From Salmonella enterica subsp. houtenae serovar Houten (lineage in GTDB: Bacteria; Pseudomonadota; Gammaproteobacteria; Enterobacterales; Enterobacteriaceae): 64,000 nt of DNA. Position 1 is the stretch's first letter; every line of letters begins with the position of its first letter. Position numbers and translations under genes: made by a program. The DNA is taken from positions 992,001 to 1,056,000 of the forward strand of contig LS483478.1 of NCBI GenBank assembly GCA_900478215.1. The letters run 5' to 3'. Shown here piece after piece: positions 16,982-26,102 of the stretch. The notes beneath the pieces are model-generated. The model worked only from the letters and a program-made list of their open reading frames with translations. It had not been told where the DNA came from and made no database searches.

Positions 16982-18265
16982 TTACGCTGCTTTCGCCTCA
17001 TCAAAGCACTGGGCGATAATCTCCAGACCTTGCCGAATCTGCGAGGCGTCAATAGTGAGTGGAACGAGGATGCGCAAGATGTTGTAGTAAGGACCGCAGG
17101 AGAGCAGAATTAACCCTTTATCGCGGGCGCGAGCCACAATGTCGGCGGTCAGAGTCGCGTTCGGTTTGCCGGGGTCGCCATTTTCGAACAACTCAATGGC
17201 GATCATGGCGCCCAGTCCGCGAACGTCGCCAATCTCACGGTGCGTTTCCGCTATCTCCATCAGGCCATCGCGTAGCGTTTTGCCAAGCGTATTCGCCTTT
17301 TGCAGCAGATTTTCCTGCTCGAAAATGTCCAGTACCGCCAGCGCGGCGGCGCAGGCAATCGGGTTTCCGGCATAGGTGCCGCCCAGACCGCCCGGCGCGA
17401 TAGCGTCCATCACGTCTGCCCGGCCGGTAACGCCTGCCAGCGGAAAGCCGCCGGCGATCGATTTCGCAAAAGTGGTAATATCTGCCGCAACGCCCATCTG
17501 CTCCATGGCAAACAGCGTACCGGTCCGCCCCGCGCCGCTTTGCACTTCGTCGGCAATCAACATAATGCCGTGTTGGTCGCACAGCGCGCGCAGTCGCTGC
17601 ATAAACGCGGGAGAGGCGGCGTAAAATCCGCCTTCGCCCTGTACCGGCTCAATAATAATGGCGGCGATATCTTCCGGCGCGGCATCATTTTTAAAGATGC
17701 GTTCAATGCTGGCGATCGCGTCGTCGTCGCTGATATTGTGCAGTGGGCAAGGATAAAGCGCGCGATAGACATGGCCTGGCATCAATCCCATACCAGCGGA
17801 GTATGGGTGTACTTTCCCGGTCAGAGAGAGCGTGTAGTGGGTACGACCGTGGTAAGCGCCGCTAAAAGCGATAGCGCCGCTGCGTTTAGTCGCCGCGCGG
17901 GCGATCTTCACCGCGTTTTCAACCGCTTCTGAACCGGTCGTGACCAGCAACGTTTTTTTGGCGAAATCGCCCGGTACCTTCTGGTTCATGCGTTCGCACA
18001 ACGCCAGGTACGGTTCATAGGCCAGCACCTGAAAACAGGTATGCGACAATTTCTTCAACTGCGCTTCGACCGCTGAAACAATGCCCGGATGTAAATGACC
18101 GGTGTTCAGGACGGCAATGCCGCCCGCGAAATCGAGATACTCACAGCCTTCGACATCCCAGACCCGACAATTTTCCGCCCGCTCGGCGAAAATCGGGTGA
18201 ATCTGACCCACGCCGCGAGGAATGGCGTTATGACGGCGCTGCATTAAAGCTTTATTGGTATTCAT
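16982..18265 (-). CDS. gabT: 4-aminobutyrate aminotransferase
   Basis: 427 aa from the ATG at 18265 (MNTNKALMQRR); the ten-codon in-frame extension is rejected because it would overlap gabD. It is a class III PLP aminotransferase: TTGSEAVENAVKIARAAT binds the cofactor phosphate, IADEVQSGAGRTG holds the PLP-ring aspartate, and the Schiff-base lysine is in TTFAKSIAGGFPLAG. It converts GABA and 2-oxoglutarate to succinate semialdehyde and glutamate; 5-aminovalerate is also a substrate. Confidence 0.96.
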   Translation of the reverse strand: MNTNKALMQRRHNAIPRGVGQIHPIFAERAENCRVWDVEGCEYLDFAGGIAVLNTGHLHPGIVSAVEAQLKKLSHTCFQVLAYEPYLALCERMNQKVPGDFAKKTLLVTTGSEAVENAVKIARAATKRSGAIAFSGAYHGRTHYTLSLTGKVHPYSAGMGLMPGHVYRALYPCPLHNISDDDAIASIERIFKNDAAPEDIAAIIIEPVQGEGGFYAASPAFMQRLRALCDQHGIMLIADEVQSGAGRTGTLFAMEQMGVAADITTFAKSIAGGFPLAGVTGRADVMDAIAPGGLGGTYAGNPIACAAALAVLDIFEQENLLQKANTLGKTLRDGLMEIAETHREIGDVRGLGAMIAIELFENGDPGKPNATLTADIVARARDKGLILLSCGPYYNILRILVPLTIDASQIRQGLEIIAQCFDEAKAA

Positions 18266-18279
18266 TAGCGACTCTCCTG

Positions 18280-19728
18280 TTAAAGGCCGATGCACATATA
18301 TTTGATTTCTAAATAATCTTCGATGCCGTATTTGGAACCTTCACGGCCTAATCCGGAGGCCTTAATGCCGCCGAAGGGCGCGACTTCGTTGGAGATAATG
18401 CCGGTATTAATACCGACGATGCCGTATTCCAGCGCTTCGCCGACGCGGAAAACACGGCTTAAATCGCGTGCATAAAAATAAGCTGCCAGGCCGAATTCGG
18501 TATCGTTAGCCTGCTTGATGACGTCCGCCTCGTCGCTGAAGCGGAACAGAGGCGCGAGCGGCCCGAATGTCTCTTCTTTGGCGACTTTCGCGTTATCAGG
18601 GACATCCGCCAGAATAGTCGGTTGAAAGAAGTTGCCGCCTAATGTGTGCGCTTCACCGCCCGTAATAACGCGGGCGCCTTTTTCCAGCGCGTCGGCGATA
18701 TGCTCCTGGACTTTCGCCACGGCTTTTTCATCAATCAGCGGCCCGATAGCGACGTCGGCCTGCAGGCCGTCGCCGACCGCGAGTTTACTCACCGCCTGGT
18801 TGAGTTTTTCCGCAAAACGATCGTAAACGCCATCCTGAACATACAATCTATTGGCGCAGACACAGGTCTGCCCGGCGTTGCGAAACTTCGAAGCCAGCGC
18901 GCCTTCGACGGCTTTATCCAGATCGGCATCGTCAAAGACGATAAACGGCGCATTGCCACCCAACTCCAGCGATACTTTTTTAATGTCTTTGGCGCATTGC
19001 TCCATCAACTGGCGGCCAATCTCCGTCGAGCCGGTAAACGACAGCTTGCGTACCAGCGGGTTACTGGTCAGCTCGCCGCCGATATCGCCTGCCGAACCGG
19101 TAACGACGTTAAATACGCCTGCGGGAAGTCCGGCGCGCTGGGCCAGTTCCGCCAGCGCCAGCGCGGAAAATGGCGTCTGGCTGGCGGGTTTGAGGATCAT
19201 CGTGCAGCCTGCGGCCAGCGCGGGGCCGGCTTTACGGGTGATCATCGCCGAGGGAAAGTTCCACGGGGTAATCGCGGCGGTGACGCCGATGGGCTGTTTA
19301 ATCACGATCAGCCGTTTATCGGCCTGATGACCTGGAATAGTGTCGCCATAGATACGCTTCCCCTCTTCGGCGAACCACTCAATAAACGAGGCGGCGTAGC
19401 TGATTTCGCCTTTCGCTTCCGTCAGCGGTTTGCCCTGTTCCAGCGTCATCAGACGCGCCAGATCGTCCTGATGTTCCATTATCAGATTGAACCAGCGACG
19501 CAGGATGGTGGCTCGCTCTTTGGCGGTCAGCGCGCGCCAGGCGGGCAGGGCGCGATTGGCGGCGTCGATGGCGTCGCGAGTCTCTTCCGCTCCCATTTTG
19601 GGCACATTGCCGAGCGGTTTCCCGTTGGCGGGGTTGCTAACGGTGATGACATCGCCGCCGCGCGCGTCGCGCCAGTCGCCATCGATAAATGCCTGCTGGC
19701 GGAACAGGGTAGAGTCGTTAAGGTGCAT
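18280..19728 (-). CDS. gabD: NADP-dependent succinate-semialdehyde dehydrogenase
   Basis: 482 aa, the E. coli GabD length. Aldehyde dehydrogenase landmarks are all present: FTGSTEIGRQL (cofactor), ELGGNAPFIVFDDAD (general base Glu), and the nucleophile Cys in NAGQTCVCANRLY. It oxidises succinate semialdehyde to succinate, and glutarate semialdehyde in lysine catabolism. Between lhgO and gabT. Confidence 0.96.
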   Translation of the reverse strand: MHLNDSTLFRQQAFIDGDWRDARGGDVITVSNPANGKPLGNVPKMGAEETRDAIDAANRALPAWRALTAKERATILRRWFNLIMEHQDDLARLMTLEQGKPLTEAKGEISYAASFIEWFAEEGKRIYGDTIPGHQADKRLIVIKQPIGVTAAITPWNFPSAMITRKAGPALAAGCTMILKPASQTPFSALALAELAQRAGLPAGVFNVVTGSAGDIGGELTSNPLVRKLSFTGSTEIGRQLMEQCAKDIKKVSLELGGNAPFIVFDDADLDKAVEGALASKFRNAGQTCVCANRLYVQDGVYDRFAEKLNQAVSKLAVGDGLQADVAIGPLIDEKAVAKVQEHIADALEKGARVITGGEAHTLGGNFFQPTILADVPDNAKVAKEETFGPLAPLFRFSDEADVIKQANDTEFGLAAYFYARDLSRVFRVGEALEYGIVGINTGIISNEVAPFGGIKASGLGREGSKYGIEDYLEIKYMCIGL

Positions 19729-19749
19729 AATTGCTTCCTGTCTGAAGGG

Positions 19750-21018
19750 TTAACGGGTAAATGCGGCGTGTAATGTGTCCACGCTGCGTGCCGCACGCAG
19801 CGTACGTCCGGGGTTGCTTTGGCTTTCACGTAGCGCCTGAACTTTGCTGACGATATGCGCGCCGATAGGTATCGCCGATGTCGCCGCCGGGGAGGGGGCG
19901 TTACAGGTGTGAATGGAGCGCGGCGTTGCGACAAACAGAAAATCATCAATCAGTTTGCCATCCGGCGAAACCGCCTGCGCCCGCACGCCCGCCGGCCAGG
20001 GCTGGAGATCGTTGACGGTCAGGCTGGGGCAGTACTTTTGTACCCGCCGCAAATAGCCGCTTTTGCACAGCGAGTTTTTCATCTCGCCCAGTCCGGAAAG
20101 CAGATGATTTTTCAGTACGCGGCGAATGCCGGCGGAGCGGAAAACCTCCAGGGTGTCGGTGAAGGAAACGTCGCGCTTACGGTAGCCTTCGCGTTTAAGC
20201 GCCAGCACCGCATTCGGCCCGACCGTGACGCTGCCGTCGATCATACGGGTAAGATGGACGCCGAGAAACGGCATTGCCGGATCGGGGATCGGGTAGATCA
20301 AATGGTTAACGATCCGGTTATGTCGTGGGGCCAGACGAAAGTACTCGCCGCGGAAAGGGCAGATAATAAAACCGGGCTCCACGCCCAGCATTTTGACCAG
20401 CCGATCCGCCATCAGTCCCGCACAGCCGATAAGCGTAGCGGTTTCGATTTCCCGACCTTGCGAAGTGCGAATAACAACGCCGGCGGCATGTTCTGTTAGC
20501 GCGCTGACCTCGGCATGGTAGATAATCTCGCCGCCTTTGGCCTGAAAGCGGTTCGCCATGGCCGTCGCGACATCGCGATAGCTGACAATCCCGCTGGAAG
20601 GGACAAAAATCCCGCCCAGACCAATGATATTGGGCTCGCGTTCACGCAACTCCGCCGCGCTTAACCACTCGCGCTCTAAGCCGTTGGCCGCCGTCCGCTC
20701 CCATAGCGCGCGCATCCGCGCCATTTCCAGCTCCGAGGTGGCGACCAACATTTTGCCGCAGGTGTCGTAGCGGATGTTGTTTTGATCGCAAAAGGTTTTG
20801 GTCGCCAGGTTGCCCGCCAGACAAAACCGCGCTTTGAGACTGCCGGGCGTGTAGTACACCCCGGCATGGATCACGCCGCTGTTATGTCCCGTCTGGTGGC
20901 AGGCCGGCGCGGACTCTTTTTCCAGCAGCGCGATGCGCGCGTCCGGGTAGACATCAATAAGTTGCATGGCGGTTGACATGCCGATAATGCCGCCGCCGAT
21001 AATCACAAAATCATACAT
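19750..21018 (-). CDS. lhgO: L-2-hydroxyglutarate dehydrogenase
   Basis: 422-aa FAD protein, also called LhgD or YgaF, with the dinucleotide fold FVIIGGGIIGMSTAMQL at the N-terminus and the DAO-type motif HQTGHNSGVIHAGVYY. It oxidises L-2-hydroxyglutarate made by GlaH back to 2-oxoglutarate and passes electrons to the quinone pool. It starts 25 bp after glaH, consistent with one transcript. Confidence 0.94.
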   Translation of the reverse strand: MYDFVIIGGGIIGMSTAMQLIDVYPDARIALLEKESAPACHQTGHNSGVIHAGVYYTPGSLKARFCLAGNLATKTFCDQNNIRYDTCGKMLVATSELEMARMRALWERTAANGLEREWLSAAELREREPNIIGLGGIFVPSSGIVSYRDVATAMANRFQAKGGEIIYHAEVSALTEHAAGVVIRTSQGREIETATLIGCAGLMADRLVKMLGVEPGFIICPFRGEYFRLAPRHNRIVNHLIYPIPDPAMPFLGVHLTRMIDGSVTVGPNAVLALKREGYRKRDVSFTDTLEVFRSAGIRRVLKNHLLSGLGEMKNSLCKSGYLRRVQKYCPSLTVNDLQPWPAGVRAQAVSPDGKLIDDFLFVATPRSIHTCNAPSPAATSAIPIGAHIVSKVQALRESQSNPGRTLRAARSVDTLHAAFTR

Positions 21019-21043
21019 CCGCGTAATTCCTTCGCCGTGGCGC

Positions 21044-22021
21044 TTATTGATGTGTTTGATAATGGCTGGTGGCGTAAGCGAAGTAACCGCGCTGGCGCAT
21101 CAGCTCGCGACGCAAGCCAGGATGCGGCGTAAAACGATCGCGTCCATGTAGCCAGAATAGATTGTTAATCAGCAAGAATTTACCGACTGGTACCGGCACG
21201 GAGAGGATGTTTTGACTGGTTTCCAGCGCGTCTGAAAGCTCGCTGAGCCAGACGCCTTCTTCAAAGTCTTTTGGCTGGACGAACTGGTCGATATAGCGCA
21301 TGACCGGGCGGCCTTGCTGGTCGACATCAAACACCGGATGCCAGGCGTCATGGCTAACATTTTTGCTTGGCGGCGCCGCCCAGCGCATGACGCGACGCGC
21401 CAGCGGATGGGTAAAAAATGATTCAAGATGTTCCCAGTCATCAAGGTGCAGCAGCAGCGAGTTACCGCCTTCCATATTTTGTTCGTCGATTTTCATCATC
21501 AGCACGTAGTCGGTCACCTCCTCAACATAGGTACCGTCATTGTGCAGTTCCATTACGCGGTGGGGCTGGCGCAGATAACTGTCGGAGTTGTCGACGTTTT
21601 TGACCACGAAACGCGCGTAGTACTGGCCGCTCATCGCATCGTAGTTGGAGCGACCAATAAGATGCGCCACCGCCGTCGCCAGTTTGACCATCTCTTCTGC
21701 CTGTGCGACATCATCGATCCCTTCGGCGCTGATCAACAGCGCGCCTTCCGCACGGTTGAGTAGCGTTTTGATCAACAGCGGTTGTAGCTGATTGCCGCAC
21801 AGATCGTCGAGGATCTTGCCGATTTTAAAACGTAAGAAGGATTTGTATTCCAGCGCCTGCACCGGCCACTGCGCAACCTGATGGAGAAAGCGTCTTGTGG
21901 TATCCGCCGTAAACGTTAACGTCAGCAGGCGCGGCGACTGCGCCGAAGGGGCAAGGGTGAAACCAGTATGGCGTTGGGCTAAATCATCTGTGTTCGCTTT
22001 TACGGCAGTCAGTGCATTCAT
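21044..22021 (-). CDS. glaH: Glutarate 2-hydroxylase (Fe(II)/2-oxoglutarate oxygenase)
   Basis: 325 aa, formerly CsiD. The start at 22021 (MNALTAV) is preferred over an upstream ATG three codons earlier because GAGGA is correctly spaced for it. The iron triad is visible as the H-x-D pair in VMELHNDGTYVEE (about residues 160-162) and a distal His in LHGRDRFTPH (about 292). It hydroxylates glutarate to L-2-hydroxyglutarate and heads the glaH-lhgO-gabDTP operon. In E. coli it is induced on carbon starvation by sigma-S and CRP; a CRP-like half site TGTGA lies at 22144-22148. Confidence 0.95.
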   Translation of the reverse strand: MNALTAVKANTDDLAQRHTGFTLAPSAQSPRLLTLTFTADTTRRFLHQVAQWPVQALEYKSFLRFKIGKILDDLCGNQLQPLLIKTLLNRAEGALLISAEGIDDVAQAEEMVKLATAVAHLIGRSNYDAMSGQYYARFVVKNVDNSDSYLRQPHRVMELHNDGTYVEEVTDYVLMMKIDEQNMEGGNSLLLHLDDWEHLESFFTHPLARRVMRWAAPPSKNVSHDAWHPVFDVDQQGRPVMRYIDQFVQPKDFEEGVWLSELSDALETSQNILSVPVPVGKFLLINNLFWLHGRDRFTPHPGLRRELMRQRGYFAYATSHYQTHQ

Positions 22022-22279
22022 CAGAATCATTCCTCTCGGTAGATGGTCAGGGAGACATGGCGATGCTCATTTCGTAGCCATAAATTAAAAATATCGACAT
22101 TTTCCAGGAACGCGTATGAAATAACCGCTTTTGTTTGATTATTGTGATCGGAGGCAACAAAAATTTAACAATATGGAGGGTGAGGTTAAGCGCGCAATCA
22201 GCCTGGGAATCGTAAAAATATCACGTAAAATCAGTTTGTTAATGGTGTTGTGATACTGGCGGGGTTGCCCGGCCTGGCA

Positions 22280-22320
22280 CATGAGCGCGTAGGCCGGACA
22301 AGCACAACGTATTCCAGCAG
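22280..22320. repeat. REP-like fragment between tctA and glaH
   Basis: A single unit resembling REP (GCGTAGGCCGGACAAGC...) just 3' of tctA. The remaining bases 22031-22279 hold the glaH promoter region; no gene is visible. Confidence 0.4.
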
Positions 22321-22324
22321 TAAA

Positions 22325-23839
22325 TTAACCGGCGTCAACCTGCGGTTTACGGCTGTGTTTACGGATCAGACGTAACACCGGCGGTACGATAATGACCATG
22401 ATCGCCATGATCAGTAGGGCTTTGGCAACGCCGCTTTGCCACAAAATCGCCATATTGCCGTTACTGATGGAGAGTGCGCGGCGCAGGTTCTGCTCCAGCA
22501 TTTCCCCTAGTACGAATCCCAGAATCAATGGCGACATCGGGAAGTGCATTTTACGCAAAATGTATCCTAATACGCCGAGCGCGACCATCAGCACCAGATC
22601 GAAGGTGGTGCTGTGTACCGCATACACCCCTACCGCCGATACTGCGGCGATGGCGGGCACCAGGAACCACAGCGGAATGGTGAGCATACGGGTGAACAGG
22701 CCGATCAACGGGATATTCATGATCAGCAGCATCACGTTTGCAATCAGCAGCGCAGCGATGAGTCCCCAGACGATATCTGGCTGTTCGGTGAACATCGCCG
22801 GGCCTGGCGTGATGTTGTACAGCGTCAGCGCCCCCATCATCACTGCCGTAGTACCGGAACCAGGAACGCCCAGCGTCAGCATCGGGATGAAGGAGCCGCA
22901 GGCAGAGGCGTTGTTTGCCGCCTCCGGCGCCGCGACGCCGCGAATATCTCCTTTGCCGAAGCTATCGCTATTGCCGCTGAGTTTTTTCTCGGTCATATAG
23001 GTAATGGCGCTGGCGATGGTCGCCCCGGCGCCGGGCAATACGCCGACAAAAAAGCCGATCACCGAAGAACGCAGGGTGGTGCCGATACACTGCGCGCCTT
23101 CTTTCAGGTTGAACAACATTCGGCCCGTTTTGCGGACCATTGTTTGCCCGCTACTGGTATGTTCCAGCATTAAAAGTATTTCTGATACCGAGAACAGGCC
23201 GATCACCACGACGATAAACTGTACGCCGTCGGAAAGATGAACGCTGTCAAAGGTAAAGCGATAAACCCCGGTGTTGGCGTCCACGCCGACGGTCGCAAGG
23301 CCAAGACCGATCAGCGCTGCCAGAAATGATTTTAGCGGGTTTTGCGCCATCATGCTGCCAAGACAGGCGATGGCAAAAACCATTAAGGCGAAATATTCCG
23401 CCGGACCAAAGGCCAGCGACCATTGCGCCAGTAAAGGGGCGAACAGAATGATGCCGCCGATAGCGATTAATGAACCGAAAAATGAGCTGACTGCGGAAAT
23501 CGACAGCGCCACGCCGCCTTTCCCTTGCTGCGCCATCGGGTAACCGTCCAGCGCCGTCATTATCGCCGCCGCATCGCCGGGGACGTTGAGCAAGATGGAG
23601 GAGATCCTGCCGCCATACTCACACCCAATGTACACCGTCGCCAGCAGAATTAGCGCCGACTCAGCAGGCAGATGCAACGCAAAGGCCAGCGGCAGTAAGA
23701 TTGCCACGCCGTTGATCGGCCCCAGGCCCGGCAGCAGACCAACGATCGTGCCCACGAAGCAGCCAATCAACGCGATAACCAGGTTTTCCGGCGTCATCGC
23801 CACCGCAAAGCCCTGAGAAAGATATATCCAGGTATCCAT
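22325..23839 (-). CDS. tctA: Tripartite tricarboxylate transporter, large membrane subunit
   Basis: 504 aa with about 11-12 membrane segments. The TctA hallmark GLLPGLGPINGVAILLPLAF lies near residue 37, with a second symmetrical motif GVLPGAGATIASAITYMTEKK in the other half. With TctB and the binding protein TctC it takes up citrate and other tricarboxylates, driven by sodium. It follows tctB by 10 bp; order on the minus strand is tctC-tctB-tctA. Confidence 0.95.
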   Translation of the reverse strand: MDTWIYLSQGFAVAMTPENLVIALIGCFVGTIVGLLPGLGPINGVAILLPLAFALHLPAESALILLATVYIGCEYGGRISSILLNVPGDAAAIMTALDGYPMAQQGKGGVALSISAVSSFFGSLIAIGGIILFAPLLAQWSLAFGPAEYFALMVFAIACLGSMMAQNPLKSFLAALIGLGLATVGVDANTGVYRFTFDSVHLSDGVQFIVVVIGLFSVSEILLMLEHTSSGQTMVRKTGRMLFNLKEGAQCIGTTLRSSVIGFFVGVLPGAGATIASAITYMTEKKLSGNSDSFGKGDIRGVAAPEAANNASACGSFIPMLTLGVPGSGTTAVMMGALTLYNITPGPAMFTEQPDIVWGLIAALLIANVMLLIMNIPLIGLFTRMLTIPLWFLVPAIAAVSAVGVYAVHSTTFDLVLMVALGVLGYILRKMHFPMSPLILGFVLGEMLEQNLRRALSISNGNMAILWQSGVAKALLIMAIMVIIVPPVLRLIRKHSRKPQVDAG

Positions 23840-23849
23840 TGTTGCTCCG

Positions 23850-24284
23850 TTAACTCAGCCAGGCGCCGAGAGGTAAGGTGACATCAAGCAGCCGGTCAAA
23901 GGCATACCAGAGCAGAATGCCCAATACCGCGCCGGAGATGCCCGCCGCCGGGATCGTGGCGCCGAACAGCATCCCGATAACCATGGTGAGAAGCGCGGTG
24001 GCGATGGGAAAACCCAGCCATTCGAATCCCCAGGCATACATCAACAGGATGATGACCATGGTAATGAGCTTTTGCAGAACATGGCGGCGCGGCCAGCTAA
24101 CCGTGTCGGGATGGCGTAATAACAGCGCCAGCGCGCAGAGCGCCATCAGGCCGATAATCCCCAGCGGAAAAGGGCGGGGGCCGACGGGTTCATAGCTGTA
24201 TTCGCTTTGGATCTGCCAGGCGATGAATAGCCCGGCGATACAGAGCAACAGCCAGATACCCGCAAAGATACGATCGCTCATCAT
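23850..24284 (-). CDS. tctB: Tripartite tricarboxylate transporter, small membrane subunit
   Basis: 144 aa with four predicted membrane segments and the typical short TctB layout. It starts 11 bp after tctC and ends 10 bp before tctA, so it is within one operon. Confidence 0.93.
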   Translation of the reverse strand: MMSDRIFAGIWLLLCIAGLFIAWQIQSEYSYEPVGPRPFPLGIIGLMALCALALLLRHPDTVSWPRRHVLQKLITMVIILLMYAWGFEWLGFPIATALLTMVIGMLFGATIPAAGISGAVLGILLWYAFDRLLDVTLPLGAWLS

Positions 24285-24295
24285 TGCCTCCGCGA

Positions 24296-25273
24296 TTATT
24301 TCGCGAGTCCGAAGGCTTTCGCCTGTTCACGGTAATCAGTGACCTGTTTTTTCACGTAGTCATCGAGCTGCTGGCCGGTCATGTCGAACTCAAACAGGCC
24401 GCGCAGATCGCGCTGTTTTTTAAACTCGTCGGTTTGCTGGAGCTTCTTGAAGGTGTCCACCCACCACTGGTAATCGGCATCGCTGACTTTCGGTCCGACG
24501 TAGAAGCCGCGAATAATTGGCCACACCAGGTCGTAGCCTTGCTCTTTAGCAGTGGGGACATCGGCAAGCTGGCCCGGCAGACGTTTGTCCGAAAAGACGG
24601 CAAGGACGCGGATTTTGTCGCCGCCCAGATAAGGCACCATTTCACTGAGATCGCCGGAGACAACCTGAACATGGTTGCCCATTAATGCCGTTACCGGCTC
24701 GCCGCCGCCCTCAAAGGCGACGTAGCGCATCTTGTGCGGATCGACATTCGCCTTTTGCGCCAGTAACGCCGACTTCATCCAGTCCTGGCTGCCAATAGAA
24801 GCACCAGCGCCAATGACCACGCTGTTGGGATCTTTTTCCATCGCCGTCATCAGATCTTTCAGCGTTTTCCACGGGGAATCCGCACGCACAGCGATCATGC
24901 CGTAATCGGTTCCCACGCTTGCCAGCCAGCGCACATCATCCACGCCGTAGCGACCAAATTTTCCCTGCGACAGGTTGAGCAGCGAACCGCCGGAAAAGGC
25001 GACCACTGTCCCGGGTTCGCCAGGGCGTTGGGCGACTATCGCGTTATAGGCCACAGCGCCGACGCCGCCGGGCATATACGTTACCCGCATGGGCTTCTCG
25101 ATAGCGCCAGTCTCCAGCAAACTCACCTGAATCAGCTTACAGGTGAGGTCGAAACCGCCGCCAGGTTTGGCTGGCGCGATACATTCCGTTCGCGACGGCG
25201 CCTCCTGCGCCAGAACAGAGGTACTCATTAATAAAATGCTTGCAGTAAGGGTACGAAGTAATTGTTTTTTCAT
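24296..25273 (-). CDS. tctC: Tricarboxylate-binding periplasmic protein
   Basis: A 325-aa Bug-family binding protein with a signal peptide (MKKQLLRTLTASILLMSTSVLAQ, cleavage before EAPSR). The typical ligand-binding start (ECIAPAKPGGGFDLTCKL) follows at once. First gene of tctCBA, divergent from tctDE across a 154-bp control region where the TctD regulator should bind. Confidence 0.95.
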   Translation of the reverse strand: MKKQLLRTLTASILLMSTSVLAQEAPSRTECIAPAKPGGGFDLTCKLIQVSLLETGAIEKPMRVTYMPGGVGAVAYNAIVAQRPGEPGTVVAFSGGSLLNLSQGKFGRYGVDDVRWLASVGTDYGMIAVRADSPWKTLKDLMTAMEKDPNSVVIGAGASIGSQDWMKSALLAQKANVDPHKMRYVAFEGGGEPVTALMGNHVQVVSGDLSEMVPYLGGDKIRVLAVFSDKRLPGQLADVPTAKEQGYDLVWPIIRGFYVGPKVSDADYQWWVDTFKKLQQTDEFKKQRDLRGLFEFDMTGQQLDDYVKKQVTDYREQAKAFGLAK

Positions 25274-25427
25274 TTTTTATCCTCACGCCGGACGTCCGGA
25301 TTTTTCAGGTTCGGAAGAAGATTTTTGTGATTATGTGAGCCGACATGTAGCAGTTCGGTTGCGTGATTGTTAAAACAATAACCTTTCAATTCCCTTTCAA
25401 TGCGGCAGAAACTTTACAGGATGTGAT
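25274..25427. promoter_or_regulatory. Divergent tctC / tctD control region
   Basis: A 154-bp gap separates the divergent starts of tctCBA and tctDE. It contains the direct repeats CCTTTCAATTCC and CCTTTCAATGCG about 14 bp apart (25381-25405), a reasonable candidate for an OmpR-type regulator site. No experiment is implied. Confidence 0.45.
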
Positions 25428-26102
25428 ATGCGTCTCTTATTGGCGGAAGATAACCGTGAGCTGGCTCACTGGCTGGAGAAAGCGCTGGTGCAAAACGGCT
25501 TTGCCGTGGATTGCGTATTTGACGGCCTGGCGGCTGACCATCTTCTGCACAGTGAAACGTACGCACTGGCGGTGCTGGATATCAATATGCCGGGAATGGG
25601 TGGACTGGAGGTGGTGCAACGGCTGCGTAAACGCGGTCAGACCTTGCCCGTTTTGCTGCTCACGGCGCGAAGCGCGGTGGCGGATCGCGTAAAAGGTCTC
25701 AACGTCGGCGCGGATGACTATCTGCCGAAACCCTTTGAACTGGAAGAGCTGGATGCCCGTTTACGGGCTTTGCTCCGGCGCAGCGCTGGGCAGGTTCATG
25801 AAGTCCAGCAACTGGGCGAACTGATCTTTCATGATGAAGGATATTTTCTGTTACAGGGGCAGCCATTGGCGCTGACGCCGCGTGAGCAGGCGCTCTTAAC
25901 CGTATTGATGTACCGACGAACGCGGCCGGTCTCGCGTCAGCAGCTTTTTGAACAGGTGTTCAGCCTGAACGATGAGGTAAGCCCGGAAAGCATCGAACTT
26001 TATATTCATCGGCTGCGTAAAAAACTCCAGGGAAGCGATGTGCGAATTACGACGCTGCGCGGCCTGGGTTATGTGCTGGAGCGCGGCGATGAAGTGGGTT
26101 AA
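25428..26102 (+). CDS. tctD: Response regulator of tricarboxylate transport
   Basis: 224-aa OmpR/PhoB-type regulator. The receiver domain has acidic pocket residues ED at 7-8, the phosphoacceptor Asp51 (LAVLDINMPG) and Lys in YLPKPFELEEL. The C-terminal winged helix covers about residues 125-220 (LHRLRKKL-type recognition helix IELYIHRLRKKLQGS). With TctE it activates tctCBA. Its last 14 bp overlap tctE. Confidence 0.95.
   Translation: MRLLLAEDNRELAHWLEKALVQNGFAVDCVFDGLAADHLLHSETYALAVLDINMPGMGGLEVVQRLRKRGQTLPVLLLTARSAVADRVKGLNVGADDYLPKPFELEELDARLRALLRRSAGQVHEVQQLGELIFHDEGYFLLQGQPLALTPREQALLTVLMYRRTRPVSRQQLFEQVFSLNDEVSPESIELYIHRLRKKLQGSDVRITTLRGLGYVLERGDEVG

Noticed and set aside
17300..17932. 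A 210-codon plus-strand frame antisense to gabT
   Set aside because: Shadow of a GC-rich gene; no start signals and no recognisable motif.
18646..19773. A 375-codon plus-strand open frame antisense to gabD
   Set aside because: It mirrors the GC-rich codon pattern of gabD, lacks a ribosome site and has Arg/Gly/Gln-rich composition typical of antisense shadows.
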